Below, one piece after another: positions 9,265 to 19,500 of a stretch of 64,000 bases of DNA (the first letter of the stretch is position 1; every line of letters begins with the position of its first letter). The translations under genes were made by a program, and so were the position numbers. Source of the DNA: Oscillospiraceae bacterium (lineage in GTDB: Bacteria; Bacillota; Clostridia; Oscillospirales; Acutalibacteraceae); the NCBI GenBank assembly GCA_902791335.1, contig CADAVL010000001.1, positions 7,929-71,928 of the forward strand, written 5' to 3'. The notes below the pieces were generated by a model that searched no databases, was not told the origin of the DNA, and was given only the letters and a program-made list of their open reading frames with translations.

Positions 9265-9294
9265 ATTATAGCACGGCCGATATACGTTTGTCAA
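9265..9294 (-). promoter_or_regulatory. Sigma-A promoter of rpsU
   Basis: Read on the minus strand, TTGACA (9294-9289) and TATAAT (9270-9265) are both perfect and are 18 bases apart. Transcription should start near 9257, giving a leader of about 70 bases before rpsU. Confidence 0.85.
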
Positions 9295-9411
9295 GCAATT
9301 TCGCCGTTTATAAAAGCGAACAAAATTTTATGGCAGGAAACCGGCGCTGCCGAACCTCTCTTTTTTGAAAATTCAGCCAAAAAGGTTTTTGAAAGCCTCA
9401 GAGGATCGCGC

Positions 9412-11820
9412 TTATTTTACTACGATGTTTACAAGCTTTTTGGGCACATAAAGCTCTTTGACAACGGTTTTGCCCTCGATCGCCTCGGCAACGCCCGGCT
9501 GGCTCTTGGCAAGCGCGATCGCGTCGGCCGCGGAAATATCGGCGGCTACTTGCAATTTCAAGCGGATCTTGCCGTTGATCTGCACCACGATCTCCACCGT
9601 TGCGTCCTGGCATTTTGCTTCGTCAAAGCTCGGCCATTCGGTTCCGTTCAGTTCGCCCTCAAAGCCGGCTTTCTCCCAAAGCTCCTCGGTAATGTGCGGC
9701 GCAAAAGGATTTAATAACGTAATAAAGGTTTTAAATTCGCCGCGCGTAATGCTGCCCTTGGCGGCAATATCGTTGAGCAAGGACATCAACGCCGCAATGG
9801 CGGTGTTCATTTTCAGCTCGTCAATATCGGAGGTGACCTTTTTCACGGTTCTGTGGAAATCGGCTTCTAATTCCTTGGAGTATTCGTCCGAATCGGTCAG
9901 CTGTTCTGACAGCGCGCAGACTCTTTCCAAAAAGCGCTTACAGCCGCGAATGGATTTGGGGCTCCAGGGAGCAGACTTTTCAAAGTCGCCGATGAACATT
10001 TCATAAAGGCGCATGGTGTCGGCGCCGTATTCGTTCACAATATCGTCGGGATTGACGACGTTGCCGCGGGATTTGGACATTTTTTCGCCGTTTTCACCCA
10101 GAATCATGCCGTGGCTTGTACGCTTGGCATACGGCTCGGCCGTGGGCACAACGCCGATATCATAAAGGAATTTGTGCCAAAAACGGCTGTAAAGCAGGTG
10201 CAGCGTGGTGTGCTCCATGCCGCCGTTATACCAATCCACCGGCATCCAGTATTTGAGTGCCTCTTTTGAAGCCAATTCCTTTTTGTTGTGCGGATCGCAA
10301 TAGCGCAGGAAGTACCACGAAGACCCGGCCCACTGCGGCATGGTATCGGTTTCGCGCTGTGCGTCGCCGCCGCATTTCGGGCACTTGGTATTGACCCAGT
10401 CGGTGATTTTGGAAAGCGGCGATTCGCCGGTTTCGCTCGGCTCGTAGGAGTCCACCTCGGGCAGCTTTAACGGCAATTCGCTCTCCGGCAGGGTGACATA
10501 GCCGCACTTTGGACAATGCACCACCGGAATCGGCTCGCCCCAATAGCGCTGACGGGAGAATACCCAGTCACGCAATTTGAAGTTGACCTTTTCCTCGCCC
10601 AAATTGTTTTCTTTTAAGTATTCCAGCATTTTTACCTTGGCTTCTTCCACCGAAAGGCCGTTTAAGAAACCGGAATTGCAAAGCGTGCCGGTGGCACAGT
10701 CGGTAAAGGCGGCTTTTTCAATATCCTCGCCGCCGGCAACGACCTCCACAATGGGCAGACCGAACTTTTTGGCGAATTCCCAGTCACGCGTATCGTGCGC
10801 CGGTACGGCCATAATGGCGCCGGTGCCGTAGGAAACCAAAACATAGTCCGAAATAAAGATCGGAATTTCCTTGCCGTTGACAGGGTTGATCGCCGTAACA
10901 CCGTCTAAGCGAACGCCGGTTTTGTCCTTGACGACCTCGGTGCGCTCAAAGTCGGATTTTTTGGCCGCTTCTTTTTGATAAGCGCGGATCTCGTCCATAT
11001 TTTTCAGACGATCCTGCCATTTTTCAAGGAACGGATGCTCCGGCGACACAACCATATACGTTGCGCCGAACAGGGTGTCGCAACGGGTGGTATAGACCTC
11101 CAGAATATCGCCGGCGGTGGTTTTGAATTTCACCTGCGCGCCGGTGGAACGGCCGATCCAGTTGCGCTGCTGCGTCTTTACACGCTCGATATAATTGACA
11201 TCATTCAGACCCTCTAACAGCTTGTCGGCGTATTCCGTAATTTTTAACATCCACTGGCTCTTTACTTTATGTATCACTTCACTGCCGCAGCGCTCGCAAA
11301 CGCCGTTGACGACCTCCTCGTTTGCCAGCACGCATTTGCAGGAGGTGCACCAGTTAACCGACATTTCTTTTTTGTAAGCAAGCCCCTTTTTGAAAAGCTG
11401 AATAAAGATCCACTGCGTCCATTTATAGTATTCAGGGTCGGTGGTGTTGATCTCGCGACTCCAGTCAAACGAAAAACCAAGCATTTTCAACTGGCGCTTG
11501 AAGTTTTTAATGTTATTTGCGGTCACGATCTCGGGGTGAATGTGGTTTTTGATCGCATAATTTTCCGTGGGCAGACCGAATGCATCCCAACCCATGGGAT
11601 AAAGCACATTAAAGCCCTGCAAGCGCTTTTTCCTGCTGACAATATCCAACGCGGTGTAAGAACGGGGATGTCCTACATGAAGTCCCTGACCCGAAGGGTA
11701 AGGGAACTCTACCAACGCATAAAATTTCGGCATGGAATAATCGTCCCTGGCGGCAAACGTGTTTTCGCTGTCCCAACGGTCCTGCCACTTTTTTTCAATT
11801 GTTTTAAAATCGTATTTCAT
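9412..11820 (-). CDS. leuS: Leucyl-tRNA synthetase
   Basis: LeuRS charges tRNA-Leu and edits misactivated residues. The class I HIGH-type motif is [18 protein letters not shown] near residue 42, and the KMSKS loop appears as [11 protein letters not shown] at about residue 570. The CP1 editing domain sits between, with [18 protein letters not shown]. An anticodon-binding domain follows and the C-terminal domain ends at the stop. I place the start at [13 protein letters not shown] (11820), where AAAGG precedes the ATG; the frame is open to 11868. About 802 residues is normal for bacteria. Confidence 0.97.
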   Translation of the reverse strand: MKYDFKTIEKKWQDRWDSENTFAARDDYSMPKFYALVEFPYPSGQGLHVGHPRSYTALDIVSRKKRLQGFNVLYPMGWDAFGLPTENYAIKNHIHPEIVTANNIKNFKRQLKMLGFSFDWSREINTTDPEYYKWTQWIFIQLFKKGLAYKKEMSVNWCTSCKCVLANEEVVNGVCERCGSEVIHKVKSQWMLKITEYADKLLEGLNDVNYIERVKTQQRNWIGRSTGAQVKFKTTAGDILEVYTTRCDTLFGATYMVVSPEHPFLEKWQDRLKNMDEIRAYQKEAAKKSDFERTEVVKDKTGVRLDGVTAINPVNGKEIPIFISDYVLVSYGTGAIMAVPAHDTRDWEFAKKFGLPIVEVVAGGEDIEKAAFTDCATGTLCNSGFLNGLSVEEAKVKMLEYLKENNLGEEKVNFKLRDWVFSRQRYWGEPIPVVHCPKCGYVTLPESELPLKLPEVDSYEPSETGESPLSKITDWVNTKCPKCGGDAQRETDTMPQWAGSSWYFLRYCDPHNKKELASKEALKYWMPVDWYNGGMEHTTLHLLYSRFWHKFLYDIGVVPTAEPYAKRTSHGMILGENGEKMSKSRGNVVNPDDIVNEYGADTMRLYEMFIGDFEKSAPWSPKSIRGCKRFLERVCALSEQLTDSDEYSKELEADFHRTVKKVTSDIDELKMNTAIAALMSLLNDIAAKGSITRGEFKTFITLLNPFAPHITEELWEKAGFEGELNGTEWPSFDEAKCQDATVEIVVQINGKIRLKLQVAADISAADAIALAKSQPGVAEAIEGKTVVKELYVPKKLVNIVVK

Positions 11821-11931
11821 TGTAACCTTTAAATCTCCATTCTGCCGATCGCGTGGATCATCTTTCAAACGGTCGCGCGCATATTTAAATCTTTTATAAA
11901 AAGCGTGCTTTGCTTTTCGGTGTCGGTTTTT

Positions 11932-12297
11932 TTAATTGTCGGTTTCGGTTTTTAGTATCTCATTCAGCTCCACGTGCTCGCCGTCGTTCCAGATCTTATC
12001 GAGATTATAAAACTCTCTGGCGGTCTTTGTGAAAACATGAATGATGATACAGCCGTAGTCCAGTAGGATCCAGTCGGTCGCGCGCCCCTCAATGTGAAGC
12101 GGTTCGATACCGGCCTTGGAAAGTTTGTCCTCCGCTTCCTCGGCCAAAGCTCTTACATGGGTGGAGGACGTTGCCGACGCCATTAAAAAATATTCGGTGA
12201 TCACCGTAAGGTCGGCAACTTTGATCGCGGCAAGGTCGAGCGCTTTTTTCTCGTTGAGCGCATTGGCCGCAATTTCTAAAATTTCCTTGGTATTCAA
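11932..12297 (-). CDS. rsfS: Ribosomal silencing factor RsfS
   Basis: RsfS binds ribosomal protein L14 and blocks subunit joining when nutrients run low. The 121-residue protein has the family's core pattern LTVITEYFLMASATS and the later EGRATDWILLDYGCIIIHVF. It lies 21 bases downstream of the LCP gene and before leuS, as in many clostridia. It probably belongs to the yhbY-nadD/yqeK-LCP-rsfS transcript. Confidence 0.95.
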   Translation of the reverse strand: MNTKEILEIAANALNEKKALDLAAIKVADLTVITEYFLMASATSSTHVRALAEEAEDKLSKAGIEPLHIEGRATDWILLDYGCIIIHVFTKTAREFYNLDKIWNDGEHVELNEILKTETDN

Positions 12298-12318
12298 ATG
12301 CTTTTGCCTCTTTCTTTG

Positions 12319-13608
12319 TTAATATTCTTCCAAAGTGGAATCGTCGGGGCTGAGCCAGTTGTTGTTCTTTGCGTAGCCTGCGATCGAATAAATTTCCTGC
12401 ATTTTAATATCGTCCATGGTCAGCTTTTTGCCGTAGGGATTGAAATAATTGTTAAAGCAGGTCAGATAATCGTCCTTGTGAATGGAATAATAGGAAACGC
12501 CGTTGTAATAGCAGGCCTGGCCGGGAAGGCCGAAAATATGAATATCCTTGCTCTTGAGATCCTTTGCGGCCAGCGCATAGGCGGCGGTTTCGTTCAGGGA
12601 AAGATCGGTCTGTACCTGATTAAAGCAGCTGTTGGCAATGCGCCAGATATCTCCCGTAGACATGGTTTGAAGCTCTTTAAACAGCGCCGCGTAGAATTTA
12701 CGCTGCTGCTTTACACGGCCGATGTCGCTGCCGTCGTAGTTTTTGTCCTCGCTTTGGTTGCCGTAGCGTTTTCTCACAAAGCCAATCGCGTCGCGTCCTT
12801 TTAAGCGCACCTTGCCGGGGCCGATCTTATAATATTTGCCGAAATGCAGCGGATCCTCAATTTCAATGGCGTTTTTCAAATTCATGGTAACGCCGCCAAT
12901 CGCGTCCACCACATTTACGGCGCCCTTAATGGAGAACAGCACATAGTGGTCGATCGGAATACCGAGCTGATTGGAAAGACAGCGGCGAAGCGCGTTGATC
13001 TTCAATTCGCCCTGCTGTGCGTTCGGGTAAACCGAGTTGATCTTGTAAGCATTTGCATAGCCCACATAGGTATCTCTGGGAATTTGCAGCATGCTGCAGG
13101 TCTTATTTTTGTGATCCATGCAGACCACCACAATCACGTCGGTTTGCTTCGTGTCCGTCCAGTCGCAGCCAACTACCAAAAAATAGGTGACGTTTTCGTT
13201 GATACTGGTTTTAAGCTTTTCAAAATCGCCGCTTTCCACCTTGCCGTCATCGTCGTAGCCGATGTCGTCAAACTTTGAGCCGCCGAACAGCCAGCGAAGC
13301 AGCGGAACGTCTTTAATAGAAGTGTCGGCATTGGCAACAAACCAGCCCATGGCCGAGGTGACCAGTACACTGAACGCCAGGATCACCGAGGTCACCACAT
13401 TGATGATAATGCGCGGCCGATTGTGCTTTTTCTTCTTTGCATTTTTTGAACTGCTCATAATATCCACTCCGTTTTCGCCGTTTTCCGGCGCTGAGGAACT
13501 CGAAATATCCACAAAATCGGAAGGCTCGTCCTGTAGATCACCGGCAGGAGGAGTCACGGGGTCTTCCGCGTCTTTAAAATCGTCCTTGCTTTCAAATTCA
13601 AAATCCAT
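12319..13608 (-). CDS. LytR-CpsA-Psr (LCP) family cell wall ligase
   Basis: LCP enzymes attach wall teichoic acid or capsule polymers to peptidoglycan outside the membrane. A long acidic cytoplasmic N-terminus (about 60 residues) and a basic stretch KKKKHNRPR precede one membrane helix (about 68-90). The LCP domain follows, with QTDVIVVVCMDHKNKTCSML, the arginine motif IPRDTYVG, and GRDAIGFVRKRYG with its conserved Arg residues. The 429-residue size is usual. AAAGGAACACCCGTC precedes the start. The polymer it transfers cannot be told. Confidence 0.92.
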   Translation of the reverse strand: MDFEFESKDDFKDAEDPVTPPAGDLQDEPSDFVDISSSSAPENGENGVDIMSSSKNAKKKKHNRPRIIINVVTSVILAFSVLVTSAMGWFVANADTSIKDVPLLRWLFGGSKFDDIGYDDDGKVESGDFEKLKTSINENVTYFLVVGCDWTDTKQTDVIVVVCMDHKNKTCSMLQIPRDTYVGYANAYKINSVYPNAQQGELKINALRRCLSNQLGIPIDHYVLFSIKGAVNVVDAIGGVTMNLKNAIEIEDPLHFGKYYKIGPGKVRLKGRDAIGFVRKRYGNQSEDKNYDGSDIGRVKQQRKFYAALFKELQTMSTGDIWRIANSCFNQVQTDLSLNETAAYALAAKDLKSKDIHIFGLPGQACYYNGVSYYSIHKDDYLTCFNNYFNPYGKKLTMDDIKMQEIYSIAGYAKNNNWLSPDDSTLEEY

Positions 13609-13725
13609 GACGGGTGTTCCTTTCTTTCCTTAATAGGAAGGCACTCAGATTCAAACGATAAAAATGAAACCTTGCCGCAAACAATGTATTTTCGGCGAAT
13701 TTTCACTTGTCGTCTTTATAAGGCC

Positions 13726-14901
13726 TTAGTCTTTTTCGTTTTCAAAATACTGATGATACGCGGCCAGCGTGTCCGGATGCACGGGACAGCCCTTGGCCTT
13801 GAGATCCTCCACCGTAAATTTCAGTGCCACGCGCATGGCCGAAGAAAGATCCTTTTCCACAGCGGCGCGCATTTCCTCCACGCCGTCATAATCGCGGTCG
13901 CGGGAGGTATAATCCGCTAAATAGAGAATTTTTTCCAAAAGCGTCATGTTGGCCTTGGCGGTGGTGTGACAGCGAATGGCGCTGATGATCTCGGGATCGC
14001 GAACGCCCAAAACCTCTTTGACATAAGCGCTGCCGATAATGGAATGATACAGCTTTGGCGCGTTCAATTCCAAATCACTGAGTATTATACCAAATTGTTT
14101 TGCAAATTTCAACTGTTCTTCGGGCGGCGTGTCCTTTAAAACATCGTGCAAAAGTCCCGCAATGTATGCTTTCTCCCCGTTCGCGCCGTAGCGGTCGGCC
14201 AGGCGTACCGCTTCTTCTGCCACACAAAGGGAATGAAAATAGCGCTTTTCACTCAGCCGTGCTTTTATATGCTCCTTATATTGCTCCGTAGTCATATCCT
14301 TTGCTCCTTTATACAGCTTATGCGCCGAAATATATTCCTCAATGACCGGCGAAACAAGACCTCTGAGGCTATTTCCCTCGGCCGCGGCGCGGCGGACGTC
14401 GGTGGAGGAAATATCCGGCAGCGTAATATTCATGATTTCGATTTCGGCGCCGGCCGCACGGAGTTTTTCACAGTCGCGGTCGAATTCTTCGCGATTTTCA
14501 CCCTCGCGAAAAACCGCCAAAATGCGGCAAAGCTTTAAAATTTTCTGCCATTCATACCAGGTGGAAAGGGTAACCAGCATATCCGCACCCATTAAAAAAT
14601 ACGGAACGTCGTCGTTTTCCTCCCGATATTGAAGCAGCGTATAGTACGTATAGCTTTTGGTTTTTCTTGTAAGCTCGGTGTCCCAAACAGACGCCTTGCG
14701 AAACTTTTCGCAGATTTTGCGGCACATATTGAGCCGATCGGCAGAGGGCGCAAGATCTCTACCTGCTTTATGCACCGGCTTAAAGGTTGGAACAAGCAGC
14801 ACGCGGTCAACGTCTTTCCTTTCACAGATCGCGCCGAGCAGCCGCTCGTGCCCTAAATGCGGCGGATTGAACGTGCCGCCGAACAGTACCGTCTTGCTCA
14901 T
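13726..14901 (-). CDS. nadD: Fused NadD-YqeK: nicotinate-nucleotide adenylyltransferase with HD-domain Ap4A hydrolase
   Basis: Residues 1-195 are NadD, which makes NaAD in NAD synthesis: VLFGGTFNPPHLGHERLL holds the HxGH motif, with DISSTDVRRA as the ISSTxIR motif. Residues 200-391 match YqeK, a symmetrical Ap4A hydrolase of the HD superfamily, with RYFHSLCVAEEAVRLA, the metal motif GLLHDVLKD, and ADYTSRDRDYDG. In Bacillus these are two adjacent genes; here they are one frame with an internal MTTEQYKEHI that resembles a former start. The last four bases overlap yhbY's start region. Confidence 0.94.
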   Translation of the reverse strand: MSKTVLFGGTFNPPHLGHERLLGAICERKDVDRVLLVPTFKPVHKAGRDLAPSADRLNMCRKICEKFRKASVWDTELTRKTKSYTYYTLLQYREENDDVPYFLMGADMLVTLSTWYEWQKILKLCRILAVFREGENREEFDRDCEKLRAAGAEIEIMNITLPDISSTDVRRAAAEGNSLRGLVSPVIEEYISAHKLYKGAKDMTTEQYKEHIKARLSEKRYFHSLCVAEEAVRLADRYGANGEKAYIAGLLHDVLKDTPPEEQLKFAKQFGIILSDLELNAPKLYHSIIGSAYVKEVLGVRDPEIISAIRCHTTAKANMTLLEKILYLADYTSRDRDYDGVEEMRAAVEKDLSSAMRVALKFTVEDLKAKGCPVHPDTLAAYHQYFENEKD

Positions 14902-15206
14902 TTTTTCTTTTTTACCAGCACGATCTTGCGGTTTTCGGCCTTCGGCGCCTCGCGATACAAAATAAAGCGACGGCCGATGACCTGCACCACATCGGCGTGG
15001 GTCTTTTCGGAAAGCGCGTCAGCGGCTTCACGGGCGCTTAACGGTGCGGTTTCCAGCACGCTGCATTTGATCAGCTCCCGAACCGAGATCGCCTCCTCAA
15101 CGTGGCGAACGGTCTGGTCGTTTACGCCGTCCTTGCCAATCTGTAAAATGGTTTCGTATGAATTTGCCATGCCGCGCAGCTGCGCACGTTGCTTTGATGT
15201 CAGCAT
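14898..15206 (-). CDS. yhbY: YhbY family CRM-domain RNA-binding protein
   Basis: This 102-residue protein has the CRM fold that binds pre-50S particles: LTSKQRAQLRGMAN at the start, QIGKDGVNDQTV in place of the usual GxxG-type loop, and KCSVLE later. Its stop overlaps the nadD-yqeK start (ATGA), so the two genes are translationally coupled. It heads the cluster running to leuS. Confidence 0.92.
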   Translation of the reverse strand: MLTSKQRAQLRGMANSYETILQIGKDGVNDQTVRHVEEAISVRELIKCSVLETAPLSAREAADALSEKTHADVVQVIGRRFILYREAPKAENRKIVLVKKKK

Positions 15207-15219
15207 AAATGTTTATCTC

Positions 15220-15475
15220 CTCTTGATTTTGCGGCTGTTTTTCGGTTGCCTTCGAGCCGCTTTTCAGCTGTTTTTGTCGGTTGTTTTTTGAGTTGTTTTT
15301 TAGTCTTTGTTCGTCCGCTCTTTGGACAATCCTCGGTCGTTCTCTTCGTTTCGCAGCGAATTCTTCGGCCATTGCCCGTCGTTTTCGGTCGTTGCTCGGA
15401 CATTCTTTGACCGATATTCAGTCATTCCGTCTTTGGCCCGTCACTTTGCGGCCGTTATTGAATATTTTTCGGGGG
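15220..15475. repeat. Degenerate TCGG(N)CRTT-type tandem repeats in the yhbY-ftsY spacer
   Basis: The 270-base spacer is built from diverged short units of about 14-15 bases that share TCGGTCGTT-like cores (for example around 15331, 15357, 15385 and 15402). It also holds T-rich GGTTGTTTTTTGAGTTG units near 15280. Frames through it give only low-complexity Lys/Gln-rich peptides, so I do not call a gene. Confidence 0.5.
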
Positions 15476-15477
15476 GC

Positions 15478-16398
15478 TTATTCCGCGTTTTCTGCCGAAA
15501 ACAGCGAGCGCGCAAAGCTTTTTACGTCAAACGGCTGCAGATCGTCGATCTGTTCGCCCACGCCGACAAATTTCACCGGAATTTTCAGCTCGTCGTGAAT
15601 CGCCAAAACAATGCCGCCGCGCGCCGTGCCGTCCAGCTTTGTCAGCACAATGCCGGTAATATCGGCCGCGGTTTTGAATTCCCTTGCCTGATTGACGGCG
15701 TTTTGTCCGGTGGCTGCGTCCAAAACGAGCAGGTTTTCCACCGACGCGTCGGGCAGCTCTCTTTTGATCACGCGGGAAATTTTCTTTAATTCCTCCATGA
15801 GGTTTTTCTTGTTGTGCAGTCGGCCGGCCGTATCGCAGATAATCACGTCGGCCGAGCGCGCTTTGGCAGCGGCAATGGTGTCATAGATCACCGATGCCGG
15901 ATCACTTCCCTCCACGCTTTTTACCATTTGAACGCCGGCGCGCTCGGCCCAGATGCCGAGCTGATCGATCGCGGCGGCACGGAAGGTATCGGCCGCGCCT
16001 AAGATCACGCTTTTGCCCTCAGCTTTCAGCCGCGCGGCAAGCTTTCCGATGGTGGTGGTCTTGCCCACGCCGTTGACGCCGATCACCAAAATGACCGACG
16101 GCGAGGTGGAAAGGTTCAGCGGCTCGCCTGCGCCCAAAAGCTCCTCAATAATTTCCTCCAAAGCCGCATGAATGCCCTTGGGGTCCTTAATACCGGTCTC
16201 CTTGACCTTTTTTCTTAAAAGCTCAATGATATGCTCCGCCGTGGGCATTCCCATATCGCTCATGATCATGGCTTCTTCAAGCTCTGAAAACAGCTCCTCG
16301 TCAATTTTTGTAAAGCTGTTGAGAATGCCGCTGACCGCGCCCATAAAGGAATCGCGGGTCTTTTTGAGTCCGGCGTTGATTTTTGAAAAAAGTCCCAT
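15478..16398 (-). CDS. ftsY: Signal recognition particle receptor FtsY
   Basis: FtsY is the membrane-associated GTPase that receives SRP-bound ribosomes. The 306-residue protein is the short NG-domain form without a long acidic A domain. G1 is GVNGVGKTTT, the RNC-interaction loop DTFRAAAIDQL follows, G3 is DTAGRLHNK, and G4 is TKLDGTARGG. The C-terminus has the usual FVGVGEQIDDLQPFD. Gene order next to smc is classical. Confidence 0.96.
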   Translation of the reverse strand: MGLFSKINAGLKKTRDSFMGAVSGILNSFTKIDEELFSELEEAMIMSDMGMPTAEHIIELLRKKVKETGIKDPKGIHAALEEIIEELLGAGEPLNLSTSPSVILVIGVNGVGKTTTIGKLAARLKAEGKSVILGAADTFRAAAIDQLGIWAERAGVQMVKSVEGSDPASVIYDTIAAAKARSADVIICDTAGRLHNKKNLMEELKKISRVIKRELPDASVENLLVLDAATGQNAVNQAREFKTAADITGIVLTKLDGTARGGIVLAIHDELKIPVKFVGVGEQIDDLQPFDVKSFARSLFSAENAE

Positions 16399-16506
16399 TG
16401 TTTTCTTCGGCTCCGTTTCTTGGCTGTTTTTCGTTTGTTGGTTTTTAAAATGCTGTGTTTTCTCTTGAGATTTGCGCTTTCGGATGTCTTGTGTGTGAAT
16501 TTTCGC

Positions 16507-19500
16507 TTATTTTAAATTGAGCTTTTGCTCCAGTTCGCTGATGTTGATTTCCAAAAGCTTTGAAACGCCCTTTTCCTGCATGGTCACGCCGTAAAGCATA
16601 TCGGCCGATTCCATAGTGCCCCGTCTGTGGGTGATGCAGATAAACTGCGTGGAGGCGTTCATGCGGTGCATATATTCCGCCACGCGGTCCACATTGACCT
16701 CGTCCAACGCGGATTCCACCTCGTCCAAAAGGCAGAACGGCGGCGGATTGACCATCATAATGGCAAAGTAAATGGAAATAGCAACCAGTGCCTTTTCGCC
16801 ACCCGAAAGCGGTTCGATCTTCGACACGGTCTTTCCGGGAATTCGCACCGAAATATCAATGCCGCTTTCCAGCACGTTTTCGGGGTCGGACAACGTCAGT
16901 TCGGCGCTGCCGCCGCCGAACAGATCGGTAAAGGTCTTTTTGAAATTCTGATTGATCTTCCCGAATCCGTCGGTGAACAGGTCGCGCATGGTTTCGGTAA
17001 GTCCCGTGATCATGCGGTTCAGTTCGCGCCGCGATTTTTCAATATCGTCCAGCTGCGTGCGGTAGTATTCGTGCCGTTCGCGTACTTCCTTATATTCGTC
17101 GATCGCACCGACGTTTACATCGCCGAGCGATTTCATTTTGGACTTGATTTCCGAAAGGGAACGCTTGGCCGCAGCCGGATCGGCAAGCTCAATGTGCAGC
17201 TCCTGCGCTTCTGTGCGCGTCATCTCGTATTCGTCAAAGAGCTTTTTCACAATATCGTCGTATTCCCTCATCATGCCGCCCTTGCGTTCTTCCAGACGCG
17301 CCAACTCACCGCTCAGCTTTTCCTTGGTTTCCATTAAGTCGCGTTCCTCGCGGCGAATGTCCACCGTTTGCTTTTCGGCGTTTTCGCGTTCTAAGCGCAG
17401 CTGTTCGGCATTTTGAAGTTCCGCTTTGGCCGAGGATCGCAATTCCTCAATGGAATTTTTCAACACCTCGATCTTTTTGTTGATCTCGTCGTTTTGCGCC
17501 GACAGCTGATCCGATTGCAGCTCTAACTGCTCCACGCGGTACGCGCGGTCGCTCAAATCGTTTTGCAGCGCTTTTACGTTGTTCGCCATGGTTTCGGTGT
17601 CCTTTTGAAGCTCCACCGAACGTAATTTTTCGGCCGTCAGTTCTTCGGAAAGCCGATCCCGGTTTTGAAGCAGTGCAGTCCTGCCGCCGGAAATACCGTC
17701 CATTTCCTCGTGCAATGCGCGCGCGGTTTCTTCTAAGGCTGCAATCTCCTTTTGCGCAGTTTCTATTGTTTCATGATTTCCGGTTTCGCGGGCTTTGCAA
17801 TCCTCCAGCTGCTTTTGAAGGCTCAAAAGATTTTGCTCTGCCGTTTGTACAAGGCCCTCCACGCGACGCACCTCGCCCATCACACGCAGGCGGTCGTCGC
17901 CGGCGGTCTTCAGCTCGGTCTCGGTGTTGCGGATGTTCCCCTCCACCGCCTTTACGGCTTCGTCGGCATTTGCGGCCTCTTTTTCGGCCGCCGCAAGATC
18001 GCTTTCAAGCTTTTGCGCGTTTTTGCGAAGCGCTTCAATTTCGCCCGAACGGCTTAAAAGTCCGGCCTGCTTTGAAAGCGAGCCGCCGGTCATGGAGCCG
18101 CCGGTGTGCACCACGGCGCCGTCTAAAGACACGGTTTTATATTTATACCCGAATTTTTTGGCAATTGCCACAGCCGAGTCTAAATCCTCGGCAACCACCG
18201 TGCGCCCAAGCAAAGCACCCACGATCTCGCAGTACTCTCGCTTGCAATCCACTAAATCGGACGCAATGCCCACAAAGCCGTAGCACTCCGTCAGTTTCTT
18301 TTCTTCAATATAGCGCCCTTTAACAGAGGACACCGGCAAAAAGGTCGCACGGCCCATTTTGCCCGATTTGAGCATTTCAATGGAGCGCTTTGCGTCGGAT
18401 TCCGTGTCCACAATAATATTCTGCTGTGCGTTGCCGAGCGCCGTTTCAATGGCAACGGAGTATTGCGGCTGCACGTCGATCAAGTGTACCACCGGTCCGT
18501 GAATGCCGCGAAGCTCGCCGTTTTTTTTGGCCTTCATCACCGATTTTACCGCGTGATTGAAGCCCTCCATGCTGCGCTCTAAATCCTCAAGCAGTTGGAT
18601 GCGGCGGCGGTTGTCCTCCAGGTCCATTTTGGCCTTTTGCGCGGTTTGGAGCGCAAGTTCTGCGGCCTGTTTTTTCAAAAGCAGGCGCTTTTGATAACCC
18701 GAAAGCGCGTTTTCATAAGAGGTGACCGATTCGCTCAAAGTCTCAAAATCGGATTTCAAAGCCGAAAGCTCCTGCTCGTCCTCTTTGGCCTGCGCCTCAA
18801 TCTCCTCCCGGTTTTCTTTTAAAAGCCGCTGTCTTGCGGTGATCTCCTCCACCGCCGTGCTGGCTGAAACCATTTTGACCCGTTGCTCCGCGCTTTTCGT
18901 TGTAATTTCATTCAGCTTTAAAACAAGATCCTCAATTTTTTTGGAATAGCCCTCGCTTTCGCTGATCAGCGCGTTTAACCGCTCGGTGATTTCGGCGGTC
19001 TTTTGGTTGCTTTCTTCCAAAAGCCCCCGCTTTTCTTCCAAAAGCTTCCGGGCTTCTTCAATGCGTTCGCGCGCGGAGTCGTCGGTCGCTTTTAAGCCGT
19101 CGATCTCAAACCGCAGGCGCTCGATGTTCTGATTGTTATGTAAGATCGTGTTCTCTTCCACCGCGATCTCGCCCTCGCTCTTCACGGCGGTTTCTTCCAG
19201 CTCTGCGGCGTGGTGGCGCTTTTGGTCGATTGCCGCGTTCAAAAACACGTTCTGCTCGGTGGTTTTCTCCTGCTCGGCCGCAATTTCCTCCAGCCGATTT
19301 TGCAGGTTCTCATACTGCGTGCTTGCGGCGGTGATCTTCTTCTCCTGCTGGCGCAGGGTGTCCTTTGAGGTGTCCAGCGCGTGCAGCCACAGCCCAATCT
19401 CAAGCTCCTTGCGCTCGTCGCGCAGCTTTAAAAAGCGCTCCGCCTTTTCGCTTTGCGTTTTCAAAGGCTTTAGGCGACCCTCCAGCTCCCCGAAAATATC

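Noticed and set aside
15200-15403. Minus-strand frame of 67 residues between ftsY and yhbY
   Set aside because: The peptide is low-complexity Lys/Arg/Thr/Gln, reads through degenerate DNA repeats and has no ribosome site.
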